A stretch of 64,000 nucleotides of DNA from Pseudooceanicola sp. (GTDB lineage Bacteria; Pseudomonadota; Alphaproteobacteria; Rhodobacterales; Rhodobacteraceae). The position numbers were made by a program, and so were the translations under genes. Numbering within the stretch: position 1 is the first letter of the stretch; each line of letters starts with the position of its first letter. The notes under the pieces were generated by a model. It was not told the DNA's origin and did not search any database. It saw nothing but the letters and a program-made list of their open reading frames with translations. The stretch lies in the NCBI GenBank assembly GCA_002709085.1, contig PAPR01000048.1:32856-96855 (forward strand), read 5' to 3'. Positions 55,469 through 63,507 of this stretch are shown here, piece by piece.

Positions 55469-55493
55469 AAGGGGCCTTGGACCGGGGCCCCTT
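55469..55493 (+). promoter_or_regulatory. Hairpin in greA leader
   Basis: AAGGGGCC (55469-55476), loop of 9 nt, GGCCCCTT (55486-55493), 22 nt before the greA start. It may be a terminator of the VOC transcript or an attenuator for greA. Confidence 0.45.
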
Positions 55494-55515
55494 CGTCATT
55501 GCCGTGGAGGACCAG

Positions 55516-55986
55516 ATGGAAAAAATTCCGATGACCCGCGAAGGTTTCGTCGCCCTTGAGAGCGAGCTGAAGCACCTGAAGTCCGTCGAGCGCCCGGCAA
55601 TCATTCAGGCGATTGCCGAGGCGCGCGCGCTCGGGGACCTTTCAGAGAACGCCGAATATCATTCCGCTCGCGAAAAGCAGTCCTTTATCGAAGGCCGTAT
55701 CAAGGAGCTGGAAGGTGCCATTTCGCTGGCCGAGGTGATCGACCCCAAGACCCTGTCCGGCACGGTGAAGTTCGGCGCGCGCGTGACGCTGGTCGATGAG
55801 GATACGGACGAGGAAAAGGTCTGGCAGATTGTCGGCGAATACGAGGCTAACATCGAAAAAGGGATGCTCAACGTCAAATCCCCGATTGCCCGCGCGCTGA
55901 TCGGCAAGGACGAAGGCGATTCCGTCGAGGTGCGCACCCCAGGTGGCGACAAATCCTACGAAATTCTCAAGATCGACTACAGTTGA
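55516..55986 (+). CDS. greA: Transcription elongation factor GreA
   Basis: A 156-residue factor that helps cleave RNA in backtracked RNA polymerase. The N-terminal coiled coil [55 protein letters not shown] ends in the acidic tip DLSENAEYH. The C-terminal domain has [35 protein letters not shown] precedes the ATG at 55516; the 13 upstream codons are not used. Confidence 0.96.
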   Translation: MEKIPMTREGFVALESELKHLKSVERPAIIQAIAEARALGDLSENAEYHSAREKQSFIEGRIKELEGAISLAEVIDPKTLSGTVKFGARVTLVDEDTDEEKVWQIVGEYEANIEKGMLNVKSPIARALIGKDEGDSVEVRTPGGDKSYEILKIDYS

Positions 55987-56023
55987 GCGGCCTCGCGCCG
56001 CGCCCAGCATCGGAAAAACCGTG

Positions 56024-57049
56024 ATGACCGAACGTCCCGACCCGCGTCCGACCCCGATCGGCATCTACGGCCGATCCACGCGGGACGGGATCAGCGTCGC
56101 CGAAGTCATCACCATCGTCGTTTCGATCCTGTGGCTGATCGGCGCGGCGGTGTTCTTTCTCGTGCTTGGAGGCGGACGCGAGGGGGGGGCAGAGGCCTAT
56201 GATCCGTTGACCTTTGTGATGGTGCTGATGGCGATCTTCCTGCCGGTCGCGATGTTCTGGGTGGCGGCCACCGCCGCACGCTCCGGCCGCGTGATCCGCG
56301 AGGAAAGCCGCCGGTTGCAGGTTGCCATCGACGCGATTCGCGAAAGTTATCTGGCCGAAGTCCAAAAAGGGCAGGGCCGGGCGGGGGATGCGTCCATCGC
56401 GCGGAAACTGGATGAGATTGCCGCCGCGCAACGCAAGACCGAGACGACACTCGCCACGTTTCACTCAACGCGCACGAACGACCCGGCGACGCGTGAGCTG
56501 GTGCAGGCAACGCCGCCCCGGATCGAGGATGAGCAGGCCGCCTTGCCGCTGGTCCACGATCCCGAACCCGAGGCGACGCCCCTGCCGCGCGCAACGGTCG
56601 TTCGCGCGCTGAACTTTCCCGAGACGGCGGAGGACGAAGAAGGCTTTGCCGCACTGCGTCACGCGTTGAAGGATCGCTCGACCGCCAATCTGATCCAGGC
56701 CGCGCAGGATGTCCTGACCCTGCTTAGCCAGGACGGGATCTACATGGACGACCTGCGCCCCGACATGTCCCGGCCCGAGCTTTGGCGTCGCTTTGCCGAG
56801 GGTGAGCGTGGGCGCGCCATCGCGGCGCTTGGCGGTATTCGCGACCGATCCTCTCTGGCGCTCACGGCGGGCCGGATGCGTCAGGATCCGATCTTTCGCG
56901 AGGCCGCCCACCATTTCCTGCGACGCTACGATCAAATGGTTGTCGACTTCGTGACGGAAGCGACGGATCAGGAAGTCTCCTCCCTCGCCGAAACCCGGAC
57001 GGCCCGCGCGTTTATGTTACTGGGGCGGGTCGCTGGGGTCTTTGACTGA
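56024..57049 (+). CDS. Hypothetical membrane protein with coiled coil
   Basis: A 341-residue protein with two transmembrane helices (about 27-49 and 67-85), then a coiled-coil segment (RVIREESRRLQVAIDAIRESYLAEVQ) and a soluble C-terminal domain (RHALKDRSTANLIQAAQDVLTLLSQDGIYMDD...). This form is found in roseobacters as a conserved hypothetical. The start ATG at 56024 is chosen over 55943, which overlaps greA. It begins 37 nt after greA. Function unknown. Confidence 0.75.
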   Translation: MTERPDPRPTPIGIYGRSTRDGISVAEVITIVVSILWLIGAAVFFLVLGGGREGGAEAYDPLTFVMVLMAIFLPVAMFWVAATAARSGRVIREESRRLQVAIDAIRESYLAEVQKGQGRAGDASIARKLDEIAAAQRKTETTLATFHSTRTNDPATRELVQATPPRIEDEQAALPLVHDPEPEATPLPRATVVRALNFPETAEDEEGFAALRHALKDRSTANLIQAAQDVLTLLSQDGIYMDDLRPDMSRPELWRRFAEGERGRAIAALGGIRDRSSLALTAGRMRQDPIFREAAHHFLRRYDQMVVDFVTEATDQEVSSLAETRTARAFMLLGRVAGVFD

Positions 57050-57061
57050 TCGCCTTGGGGT

Positions 57062-57559
57062 CTAGAGCCTCAGTTCAGCCCGGATCAGCGCCGCGATGGC
57101 TGTCGTATCATCCAACTGCAGGACCGGGCGGTCCAGCGCGTAGACCTCGGGTGTATCCGTGGCCACGGCGCGAATGGACGGATCGTCGAGCGCAAGCAGG
57201 GGCTGCCCGGTCCCGGCGCGATTGACTTCTATCTTGGGGTGCGGGCCGGTCTTGAACCCTTCTACAAGAACCAGATCAACTGTCGTCATCTTTGCCAGCA
57301 GCTCGTCCAGCGTCGGCTCCGGCTCTTTGCGCAATTCGTGCATCAGCGCCCATCTGGCTCCTGAGACGACCATGACCTCGTCTGCGCCCGCCGTGCGGTG
57401 GCGATGGCTGTCCTTGCCGGGTTGGTCCAGATCGACGTGATGATGCGCATGTTTGATGGTGGAAACCCGCAGACCCTGTACGGTGAACTCCGCCAACAAC
57501 CGCTCCACGAGATGCGTCTTACCGGAATTTTTCCAGCCAGCCACGCCGAACACCTTCAC
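57062..57559 (-). CDS. mobB: Molybdopterin-guanine dinucleotide biosynthesis adapter MobB
   Basis: A 165-residue P-loop GTPase. Walker A is GWKNSGKTHL, followed by STIKHAHHHVDLDQPGKDS and LVLVEGFK, all typical. It begins with GTG at 57559, overlapping the mobA stop (GTGA). It lies inside a much longer open frame whose upstream part is only a shadow of mobA. It aids MobA in attaching GMP to molybdopterin. Confidence 0.92.
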   Translation of the reverse strand: MKVFGVAGWKNSGKTHLVERLLAEFTVQGLRVSTIKHAHHHVDLDQPGKDSHRHRTAGADEVMVVSGARWALMHELRKEPEPTLDELLAKMTTVDLVLVEGFKTGPHPKIEVNRAGTGQPLLALDDPSIRAVATDTPEVYALDRPVLQLDDTTAIAALIRAELRL

Positions 57560-58164
57560 GAAGCGCCGCCGATCCAGCGCGCGGCCTCGTACAGGTCTTC
57601 GGTTGTGTTGACGTTGAAAAACATGTCGGGCGAGGTTGCGGGGAACGCCACGCCGCGCGCGTGTTTGTCCAGGGCCCAGTCGAGAACCCGCCGCGTCCCC
57701 ACCGCCAAGGCAGCCGCCAGGTCGTCGCGCAGCGATACCGGCCACAGCCCCACGACAGGGTGCGCCCGCTCTGCGCTTTGCGCGATGATGGGAACGGTGG
57801 GTGGTACGTCCTCTGCTGCCAGCAAAAGGCGGGGAATCAGGTCCAGTGGCACGAAAGGCGTATCGCCGGGCAGGGTGACGACCTGTACCGCGCCGAGGGT
57901 GTCGGCCCAGTCCATCGCCGCCAATATTCCGGCCAAGGGGCCCGGTCGCCCCGCAGTCCTGTCTGGCAAAAGGGTCAGCCCGAATTGCGCCATCGTCCGC
58001 GCATCCGCATTGCTGTTCAGCGCGAGGTCTTCGCACTGCGGAGCGATCCGGTCGATGACATGGGCCAGCAAGGGACGTCCGGCGAGCAGGGCAAGCCCCT
58101 TGTTGCGGCCTCCCATCCGCCGCGATGCGCCCCCGGCAAGAATGACTGTCGGCGGTGCCCTCAT
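57556..58164 (-). CDS. mobA: Molybdenum cofactor guanylyltransferase
   Basis: A 202-residue nucleotidyltransferase. LAGGASRRMGGRNKGLALLAGRPLLAHV is the GTP-binding start, LPGDTPFVPLDL holds the metal-binding Asp, and VGLWP is the conserved later motif. The ATG at 58164 is preferred because the motif then falls near residue 10; ATG 58191 and GTG 58200 are alternatives. Together with mobB it makes the MGD cofactor for enzymes such as DMSO reductases and formate dehydrogenases. Confidence 0.92.
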   Translation of the reverse strand: MRAPPTVILAGGASRRMGGRNKGLALLAGRPLLAHVIDRIAPQCEDLALNSNADARTMAQFGLTLLPDRTAGRPGPLAGILAAMDWADTLGAVQVVTLPGDTPFVPLDLIPRLLLAAEDVPPTVPIIAQSAERAHPVVGLWPVSLRDDLAAALAVGTRRVLDWALDKHARGVAFPATSPDMFFNVNTTEDLYEAARWIGGAS

Positions 58165-58305
58165 AGCGATGCTGTCACAGGCGGCTGACATTGAGGGCAC
58201 GGGCGCGATTGGCGATGGTCGGTAAAAGCGAGGGGCGGGCAGGATGATTGCATCGGGTCCAATCGGGGCGTAGTCATATAGGTGCCGTCTTTCTAAGAGC
58301 TTTCT

Positions 58306-59028
58306 TTGATGTCCTCCACTCTCTATTCGCCTTATTGGCGCGGCGTCCGCGATGGGCTGCCATTTCTTCTGGTGATTGCGCCTTTCTCGCTATTGTTCGG
58401 CGTGGTCGCGACAGAGGCGGGACTGAACGTTTTCGAGGCGCTCAGCTTTTCCATAATGGTGATCGCGGGCGCGTCGCAATTCGCGGCGGTGCAATTGCTA
58501 CAGGACAATGCACCGACAATTATCGTGATCCTCTCGGCCCTGGCGGTGAACCTGCGGATGGCGATGTATTCGGCGTCGCTGACCGCGCATCTGGGGGCCG
58601 CGCCGCTCTGGCAACGCGCATTGATCGCCTATCTTACGGTTGATCAGAGCTACGCGTTGTCCGTCGCGACCTACGAAAAGGAACCCGACTGGAGCCTGCC
58701 GCAGAAAGTCGCCTATTTCTTTGGCAGCGTGACCCCGATCTGTCCGTTCTGGTACGTGTTCACTGTGGTCGGCGCGCTGATCGGGAACACCATTCCGCCG
58801 GAATATGCCCTCGACTTCGCGCTTCCGATCACGTTTATCGCGATGGTCGCGCCGATGATGCGCAGCGTGCCGCACCTTCTCGCGGCCTGTGTGGCGGTCA
58901 CGGCGTCGTTGTTCCTGACGGGGCTGCCGTTGAACCTGGGCCTGATGGTCTCGGCATCGTTGGGGATGATGGCAGGGGCACAGGCGGAGCTCTGGCTGGA
59001 ACGGCGCGGGCCGGGCGTGCAAACATGA
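58306..59028 (+). CDS. azlC: AzlC family branched-chain amino acid exporter subunit
   Basis: A 240-residue membrane protein with about seven helices. The opening RDGLPFLLVIAPFSLLFGVVATEAGL and SFSIMVIAGASQFAAVQLL are diagnostic, with NLRMAMYSASL next. It pairs with AzlD, whose ATG overlaps its stop (ATGA). Substrates in relatives are branched-chain amino acids or analogues. Confidence 0.93.
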   Translation: MMSSTLYSPYWRGVRDGLPFLLVIAPFSLLFGVVATEAGLNVFEALSFSIMVIAGASQFAAVQLLQDNAPTIIVILSALAVNLRMAMYSASLTAHLGAAPLWQRALIAYLTVDQSYALSVATYEKEPDWSLPQKVAYFFGSVTPICPFWYVFTVVGALIGNTIPPEYALDFALPITFIAMVAPMMRSVPHLLAACVAVTASLFLTGLPLNLGLMVSASLGMMAGAQAELWLERRGPGVQT

Positions 59029-59351
59029 GCGAGACTGCGGAACTCTGGCTGGTCATCCTGGCGCTCGGCATCGGCAGCTTTGGCCTGCGATTCGCGTTTC
59101 TCGGCGTGATCGGGGACAAGGAATTGCCCCCATGGGTTCTGCGCCATCTGCGTTACACGGCCGTTGCGGTTCTGCCCGCGTTGGTCACACCGCTGGTGGT
59201 CTGGCCTGCCGCAAACGGGGGTGAGCTGGATCCCGCCCGTCTGGGCGCGGCCATCATTGCACTGATCGTCAGCGTCGCAACCGGACGGGTGATCCTCGGG
59301 ATCATGTGCGGCTTGGGTGGGCTTTACGGATTGCTCTGGCTGCTGGGCTAG
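59025..59351 (+). CDS. azlD: AzlD family branched-chain amino acid exporter subunit
   Basis: A 108-residue protein with three or four helices. FGLRFAFLGVIGDKELPPWVLRHLRYTAVAVLPALVTPLVV is typical. It is coupled to azlC. It ends 5 nt from the convergent lipoprotein gene. Confidence 0.92.
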   Translation: MSETAELWLVILALGIGSFGLRFAFLGVIGDKELPPWVLRHLRYTAVAVLPALVTPLVVWPAANGGELDPARLGAAIIALIVSVATGRVILGIMCGLGGLYGLLWLLG

Positions 59352-59356
59352 GGCGG

Positions 59357-59914
59357 TCAGTCGTCCTCTATGTGGGTGACCGTTTTCACGCCGGGATGGG
59401 AGACGAGCTGTGCCTCCAGCGCCCTGGGGAACATCGTTGGCCGGATCGTCTGAAAACCCGGCAGACGCGACAGGATCTGCGATGTACTTTGGGCGCACAT
59501 GGCATTGCTCACGGCACCATTGGCCTTGACCAGGCGCAAAGCCTGCTCTGCAACCTCGGGTGTTACAGGGATGGTCTGTTCACGTACTAGGTAGGTCGAT
59601 CTGGCATGCGCGCTGGTAAAAGATTTCTCAACCTTGGGATCAAAGCTGTAAATTACGTCGCCCGAACGGACATAGCCCTCCGCCTCGAATTTCCCGGCTG
59701 GATCAAAGAGAACCCGCTCCGATGCGTTGACGCCAAGGGCGGTATGGCCGCCCGAGCCGCTCCGCCGGTTGATCACCGTATATAACTTGAGGTTGACCGG
59801 CCCGGTGTTCTTGTAAGCCAGCGTGGCCAATTGCTCGGGCGGCACCACATTGGGGTTCGCGGCACATCCAGCCAGCAGCGCAACTGCGGCAAGTGCAAGG
59901 ACCAGGCGTTTCAT
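59357..59914 (-). CDS. Predicted lipoprotein of unknown function
   Basis: A 185-residue protein with a lipoprotein signal (LALAAVALLAGCAANP, lipid-attachment Cys16). The mature part has a conserved-looking centre NLKLYTVINRRSGSGGHTALGVNASERVLFDPAG and two more cysteine-free strands, then MCAQSTSQILSRLPGF. It is probably outer-membrane attached. No family name is assigned with confidence. It stands alone, convergent to azlD. Confidence 0.8.
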   Translation of the reverse strand: MKRLVLALAAVALLAGCAANPNVVPPEQLATLAYKNTGPVNLKLYTVINRRSGSGGHTALGVNASERVLFDPAGKFEAEGYVRSGDVIYSFDPKVEKSFTSAHARSTYLVREQTIPVTPEVAEQALRLVKANGAVSNAMCAQSTSQILSRLPGFQTIRPTMFPRALEAQLVSHPGVKTVTHIEDD

Positions 59915-59956
59915 CGTCGTCTCCCGTGTGTGGCGGCAACGTCGCCCGTGATCAAA

Positions 59957-60091
59957 TCAGGTGTTGAAGAGTGCAAGGAAGATCAGAATGCCGATGCTGA
60001 TGCCCGCCACCCAAGTCGAGGCCTTCACAAAGCCCTCAAAGGTCTTTTCCTGCACGGTAGTGTCCATCTCACCTTGTTTGTGATCGGCCAT
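59957..60091 (-). CDS. aa3-type cytochrome c oxidase subunit IV (44 aa)
   Basis: Translation gives MADHKQGEMDTTVQEKTFEG, then FVKASTWVAGISIGILIFLA and LFNT. The single C-terminal helix and the QEKTFEGFVK stretch match the small bacterial subunit IV of aa3-type oxidases. AAAGGAC precedes the ATG at 60091. It is not next to other cox genes. The subunit is not essential for activity in relatives. Confidence 0.85.
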   Translation of the reverse strand: MADHKQGEMDTTVQEKTFEGFVKASTWVAGISIGILIFLALFNT

Positions 60092-60148
60092 GTCCACGTC
60101 CTTTGTAAAAATCATCCGCGGATTGGTTAGCGGATTTGGTTTGTGGTG

Positions 60149-60613
60149 TCACGACTCCGTCTCGGGGTGCGTCGACTTTTCCAGATCGCGTCGCAAACGG
60201 AACCCAATCCGGTTGGGTTCCTTCAAGGGTGACACCTTTGGCATGGCGCGCAGGGTGACGGACAATTGGCTGACGTGCTGGATCAGCTGCGTCTTGGCCC
60301 CATTGCGATCCTCGCCGTAGAAGGTCAACACGTCGGGGTCGAAATACCCCATGCCCTGAATGCGCAGAACGCCGGCCTCCCCGCCGACAAAGCCCATGGC
60401 GACTTCGTGATCGCCATCCAGCCCTTCCTCGAAGGTCTGGATGTAAAGGACGAGTCGTTCATAGGCCCATTCGGCGGGGCTTTTGTTCTTGTTCGACTTG
60501 ACGGTGACATGGGTGGGCAGGGCGTCCGCGCCGTCCCGCAACGCCTCGTGGCGGCGGGGCAGGGCGTCGCTCTCCTGCGCTTCGGCGGATGTTGCGATTT
60601 CGTTATCCATCAT
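60149..60613 (-). CDS. DUF6173-like conserved hypothetical protein
   Basis: A 154-residue cytoplasmic protein. The core SPAEWAYERLVLYIQTFEEGLDGDHEVAMGFVGGEAGVLRIQGMGYFDPDVLTFYG is conserved in Rhodobacteraceae (DUF6173, from memory). The ATG at 60613 overlaps the stop of the MBL gene, and a second ATG follows at once at 60610. Function unknown. Confidence 0.7.
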   Translation of the reverse strand: MMDNEIATSAEAQESDALPRRHEALRDGADALPTHVTVKSNKNKSPAEWAYERLVLYIQTFEEGLDGDHEVAMGFVGGEAGVLRIQGMGYFDPDVLTFYGEDRNGAKTQLIQHVSQLSVTLRAMPKVSPLKEPNRIGFRLRRDLEKSTHPETES

Positions 60614-61653
60614 ATGGCCTGCCAAAGATAAGCACCGTCGTCGTTCAGAGTTCGGCTCGCGCGGCCGATCTTATAGAGGTGCTGAAGGTGCGCATAAGCT
60701 TCGACCATCGCCAGACCGTAGATCGAATCAACGATCTCGCGCTTGAAAAGCGGCGAGAAGCATTGCACCGCCGTTTTGGGTTCGCTGATGTGGTCCATGA
60801 GCCGGTTCAACCCGGTGTGATGATTGGCGATCAGATCGGTCATGCGACGCGGCAGGCCGGTAAAGGGCAGCTTGTGCCCGCCGATCACCACGTGATCCTC
60901 GCGCGCCAACGGTTTCAGCCGCTCGCAGGCCTCCAGCCATTCGGCCAGCGGGTCGGCCTCTGGCTCGGCGGGTTGCACGCCGATGTTGGGGCTGATCGTG
61001 GGCAGGATCTGGTCGCCGGCGATGACCAGATTGTCATCCCGCGACCACATGGTCACATGCTCGGCTGCGTGGCCATTGCCCATGTGGATGTCCCAGTCGC
61101 GGCCACCGGCGCGAATGATCTCGCCCTGCTGGATACGAATGTGCCCGGTCGGGATATAGTGGACGACATCGGAAAAATTATAGGGTCGTTCCTGCATCCG
61201 CTGCGCGAGGCGTTCGGCGGGCATCCCGGCCCGCGTCCAGTAGCGGATGGCGGCCTCTGTGGGGCGGTCCTCCACATCCAGCACCAGCATGCGTGACAAC
61301 AGGTAGCATGTGCGTGACGCCCAGTGTTCCGCGCCGTGCTTTTGCATGAACCATCCGACCATGCCGACGTGGTCGGGGTGGTGATGGGTGCTGATCACCC
61401 GACTGACGGGTTTGCCCTTCAGCGGGCCGGACAGGTTCAATTCCCAATACCCGACGGACCGCTTGGTGTGCGTCCCGGTATCGACCAGCGTCCAGCTGTC
61501 GCCATCATCCAGCGCGACCACGTTGATCCATTTTAGCGGCGAATCCAGTGGCATGGCCATCCACAGGACGCCATCGGCGATTTCCACCGCCTCGCCGGGT
61601 TCGGGAACGTCAGGCCAATGAAACTTCAACGGGGCGTGGTCAGAAGGGCTCAA
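60610..61653 (-). CDS. MBL-fold metallo-hydrolase
   Basis: A 347-residue metallo-beta-lactamase-fold hydrolase. The metal motif is THHHPDH, with later ligands in GHAAEHVTMWS, VIAGDQILP and VIGGHKLP. The C-terminal winged-helix-like part fits the glyoxalase II / LACTB2 form. The only plausible start is TTG at 61653, overlapping the acyl-CoA dehydrogenase stop (TTGA), so translation appears coupled. Substrate, perhaps an acyl-thioester given its neighbour, is inference. Confidence 0.88.
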   Translation of the reverse strand: MSPSDHAPLKFHWPDVPEPGEAVEIADGVLWMAMPLDSPLKWINVVALDDGDSWTLVDTGTHTKRSVGYWELNLSGPLKGKPVSRVISTHHHPDHVGMVGWFMQKHGAEHWASRTCYLLSRMLVLDVEDRPTEAAIRYWTRAGMPAERLAQRMQERPYNFSDVVHYIPTGHIRIQQGEIIRAGGRDWDIHMGNGHAAEHVTMWSRDDNLVIAGDQILPTISPNIGVQPAEPEADPLAEWLEACERLKPLAREDHVVIGGHKLPFTGLPRRMTDLIANHHTGLNRLMDHISEPKTAVQCFSPLFKREIVDSIYGLAMVEAYAHLQHLYKIGRASRTLNDDGAYLWQAI

Positions 61654-63377
61654 GCTGTCAAATCCTCGGTCGTTAATGCATAAAGATCATCCGCGCCGCA
61701 GGTCGCGTGGGCAAGATGTCCCACGTGCTCTGGCAATAGGCGGGTAATATAGAATTTCGCCAAACGGGTTCTGGGTCCCTCACCGCCTTCGGCCATGGCG
61801 GCGCGCAGATGATAATGCGCGCCCAGCACGCGGGCAAATCCCATCACGTAGGGAATCGCGCCGGCAAAGCGGTCGTTCAGCGCGCCCTGTTCGGTCATCC
61901 ATTCGGTTGCTTCGCGCAGGGTTTCGGCGGCGTTCCAGACGGCGCCCCCCAGGTCGGGCAGGTCGCTGCGGGCGGTCTCGGCAAAGCTCTCGATCTCATC
62001 GATCAGGGTGTTCGCCATCTCGCCGCCGTCCATCATCTTGCGCGCGACCATGTCCATCGCCTGAATGCCGTTGGTGCCCTCGTAGATTGCGGTCACGCGG
62101 ACATCGCGGCTGAATTGCGCCGCGCCAGTCTCTTCGATGAAGCCCATACCGCCGTGCACCTGCACGCCAAGCTCGGCGACACTGATGCCGACCTCGGTGC
62201 CGAAGGTCTTGGCGATGGGGGTCAGAAAGGCGCCGCGCGCTTCCCAGCCCTTGTCGCCGGTGGCCTTGGACATATCGAGCGCCACACCACAGGCGAGCGC
62301 GATGGCGCGGGCGGCAAAGGTGTCGGCCTTCATCGTGGCCAGCATCCGGCGCACATCCGCATGATCGACGATCGCGCCGGTGTTTTCCGGCGTTCCGTGC
62401 AAGGGTGTGCGACCCTGCTTGCGATCCAGCGCATAGGCCTGCGCATGCTGGAGGGCGCCGTCGGCAATGCCGATACCCTGCATGCCGACCGCAAGGCGCG
62501 CGTTGTTCATCATGGTGAACATCGCGGCCATTCCCTTGTCTTCTTCGCCAATCAGCCAGCCGGTCGCATCCGTATATTCCATCACGCAGGTCGGAGAGCC
62601 GTGGATCCCCATCTTGTGCTCCAGCGACACAACCCGCAGCGCATTCAAATCGCCGAGAGAGCCGTCCTCGTTCGGGATATATTTCGGCACCATGAACAGG
62701 CTGATGCCTCGCGTCCCCGGCGCGGCATCCGGCAGGCGGGCCAGCACGGCGTGACAGACATTGCCGCCCAGATCGTGATCGCCCCACGAGATAAAGATCT
62801 TCTGTCCCGAGATCGCGTAGCTTCCATCACCGTTCGGCACGGCCTTGGTGGACAGCGCGCCGACGTCCGATCCGGCTTGCGGTTCGGTCAGGTTCATCGT
62901 GCCGTTCCATTCGCCGGATATCAGTTTCGGCAGGTAAAGCTCTTTCATCCAATCGGGCGCGTGATGCTCCAGCGCCTCGATCTGGCCCTGGGTCAGCAGC
63001 GGGTTGAGGCCGAGCGCCATGTTGGCCCCCGAAAAGATATCGTTGACCGCGCAGGTCAGGGTCAGCGGCAAGCCCATGCCACCATGATCGGCGGGGGCGG
63101 ACAGGCCGATCCAGCCGCCCTCTGCGATTGCAGCATACCCATCCGCAAATCCTTTGGAGGTCCGGACGACGCCGTTCTCTAGCTGGGCCGGGTAGAGATC
63201 GCCGTTGCGATTGAGTGGGGCCAGCTTGTCTTCGGCCAGCTTGCCGACCTCGGTCAGGATCGCATCGACCGTGTCAGGGGTGGCCTCGGCAAATGTTTCG
63301 GTCGATGACACGTCTTCGAACCCGACCACATGGGCCAGAACGAATTTGTATTCCGCAACGGGGGAACGATAGGGCAT
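61650..63377 (-). CDS. Acyl-CoA dehydrogenase, DmdC-like
   Basis: A 575-residue FAD enzyme of the long acyl-CoA dehydrogenase type with an extra C-terminal domain. MPYRSPVAEYKFVLAHVVGF, LTEPQAGSDVGAL, GISLFMVPK and the catalytic Glu in IYEGTNGIQAMD are visible. This form includes the 3-methylmercaptopropionyl-CoA dehydrogenase DmdC of marine DMSP degradation, but other acyl-CoA substrates are possible. AAGGAGG precedes the ATG at 63377. It passes electrons to ETF and the ETF-QO at 52.7 kb. Confidence 0.92.
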   Translation of the reverse strand: MPYRSPVAEYKFVLAHVVGFEDVSSTETFAEATPDTVDAILTEVGKLAEDKLAPLNRNGDLYPAQLENGVVRTSKGFADGYAAIAEGGWIGLSAPADHGGMGLPLTLTCAVNDIFSGANMALGLNPLLTQGQIEALEHHAPDWMKELYLPKLISGEWNGTMNLTEPQAGSDVGALSTKAVPNGDGSYAISGQKIFISWGDHDLGGNVCHAVLARLPDAAPGTRGISLFMVPKYIPNEDGSLGDLNALRVVSLEHKMGIHGSPTCVMEYTDATGWLIGEEDKGMAAMFTMMNNARLAVGMQGIGIADGALQHAQAYALDRKQGRTPLHGTPENTGAIVDHADVRRMLATMKADTFAARAIALACGVALDMSKATGDKGWEARGAFLTPIAKTFGTEVGISVAELGVQVHGGMGFIEETGAAQFSRDVRVTAIYEGTNGIQAMDMVARKMMDGGEMANTLIDEIESFAETARSDLPDLGGAVWNAAETLREATEWMTEQGALNDRFAGAIPYVMGFARVLGAHYHLRAAMAEGGEGPRTRLAKFYITRLLPEHVGHLAHATCGADDLYALTTEDLTA

Positions 63378-63507
63378 TGGGATCCTCCTTGGCTCATGTG
63401 GGTTCTTGGCAAGCCGCACGGCCTCTTCTATGCACATCTTTGCGCGGAAAGACTAGTCGCCGCCTGAAAACCCGCATCTCAAACGCAGCGTCACGGAAAG
63501 GCCCGAG

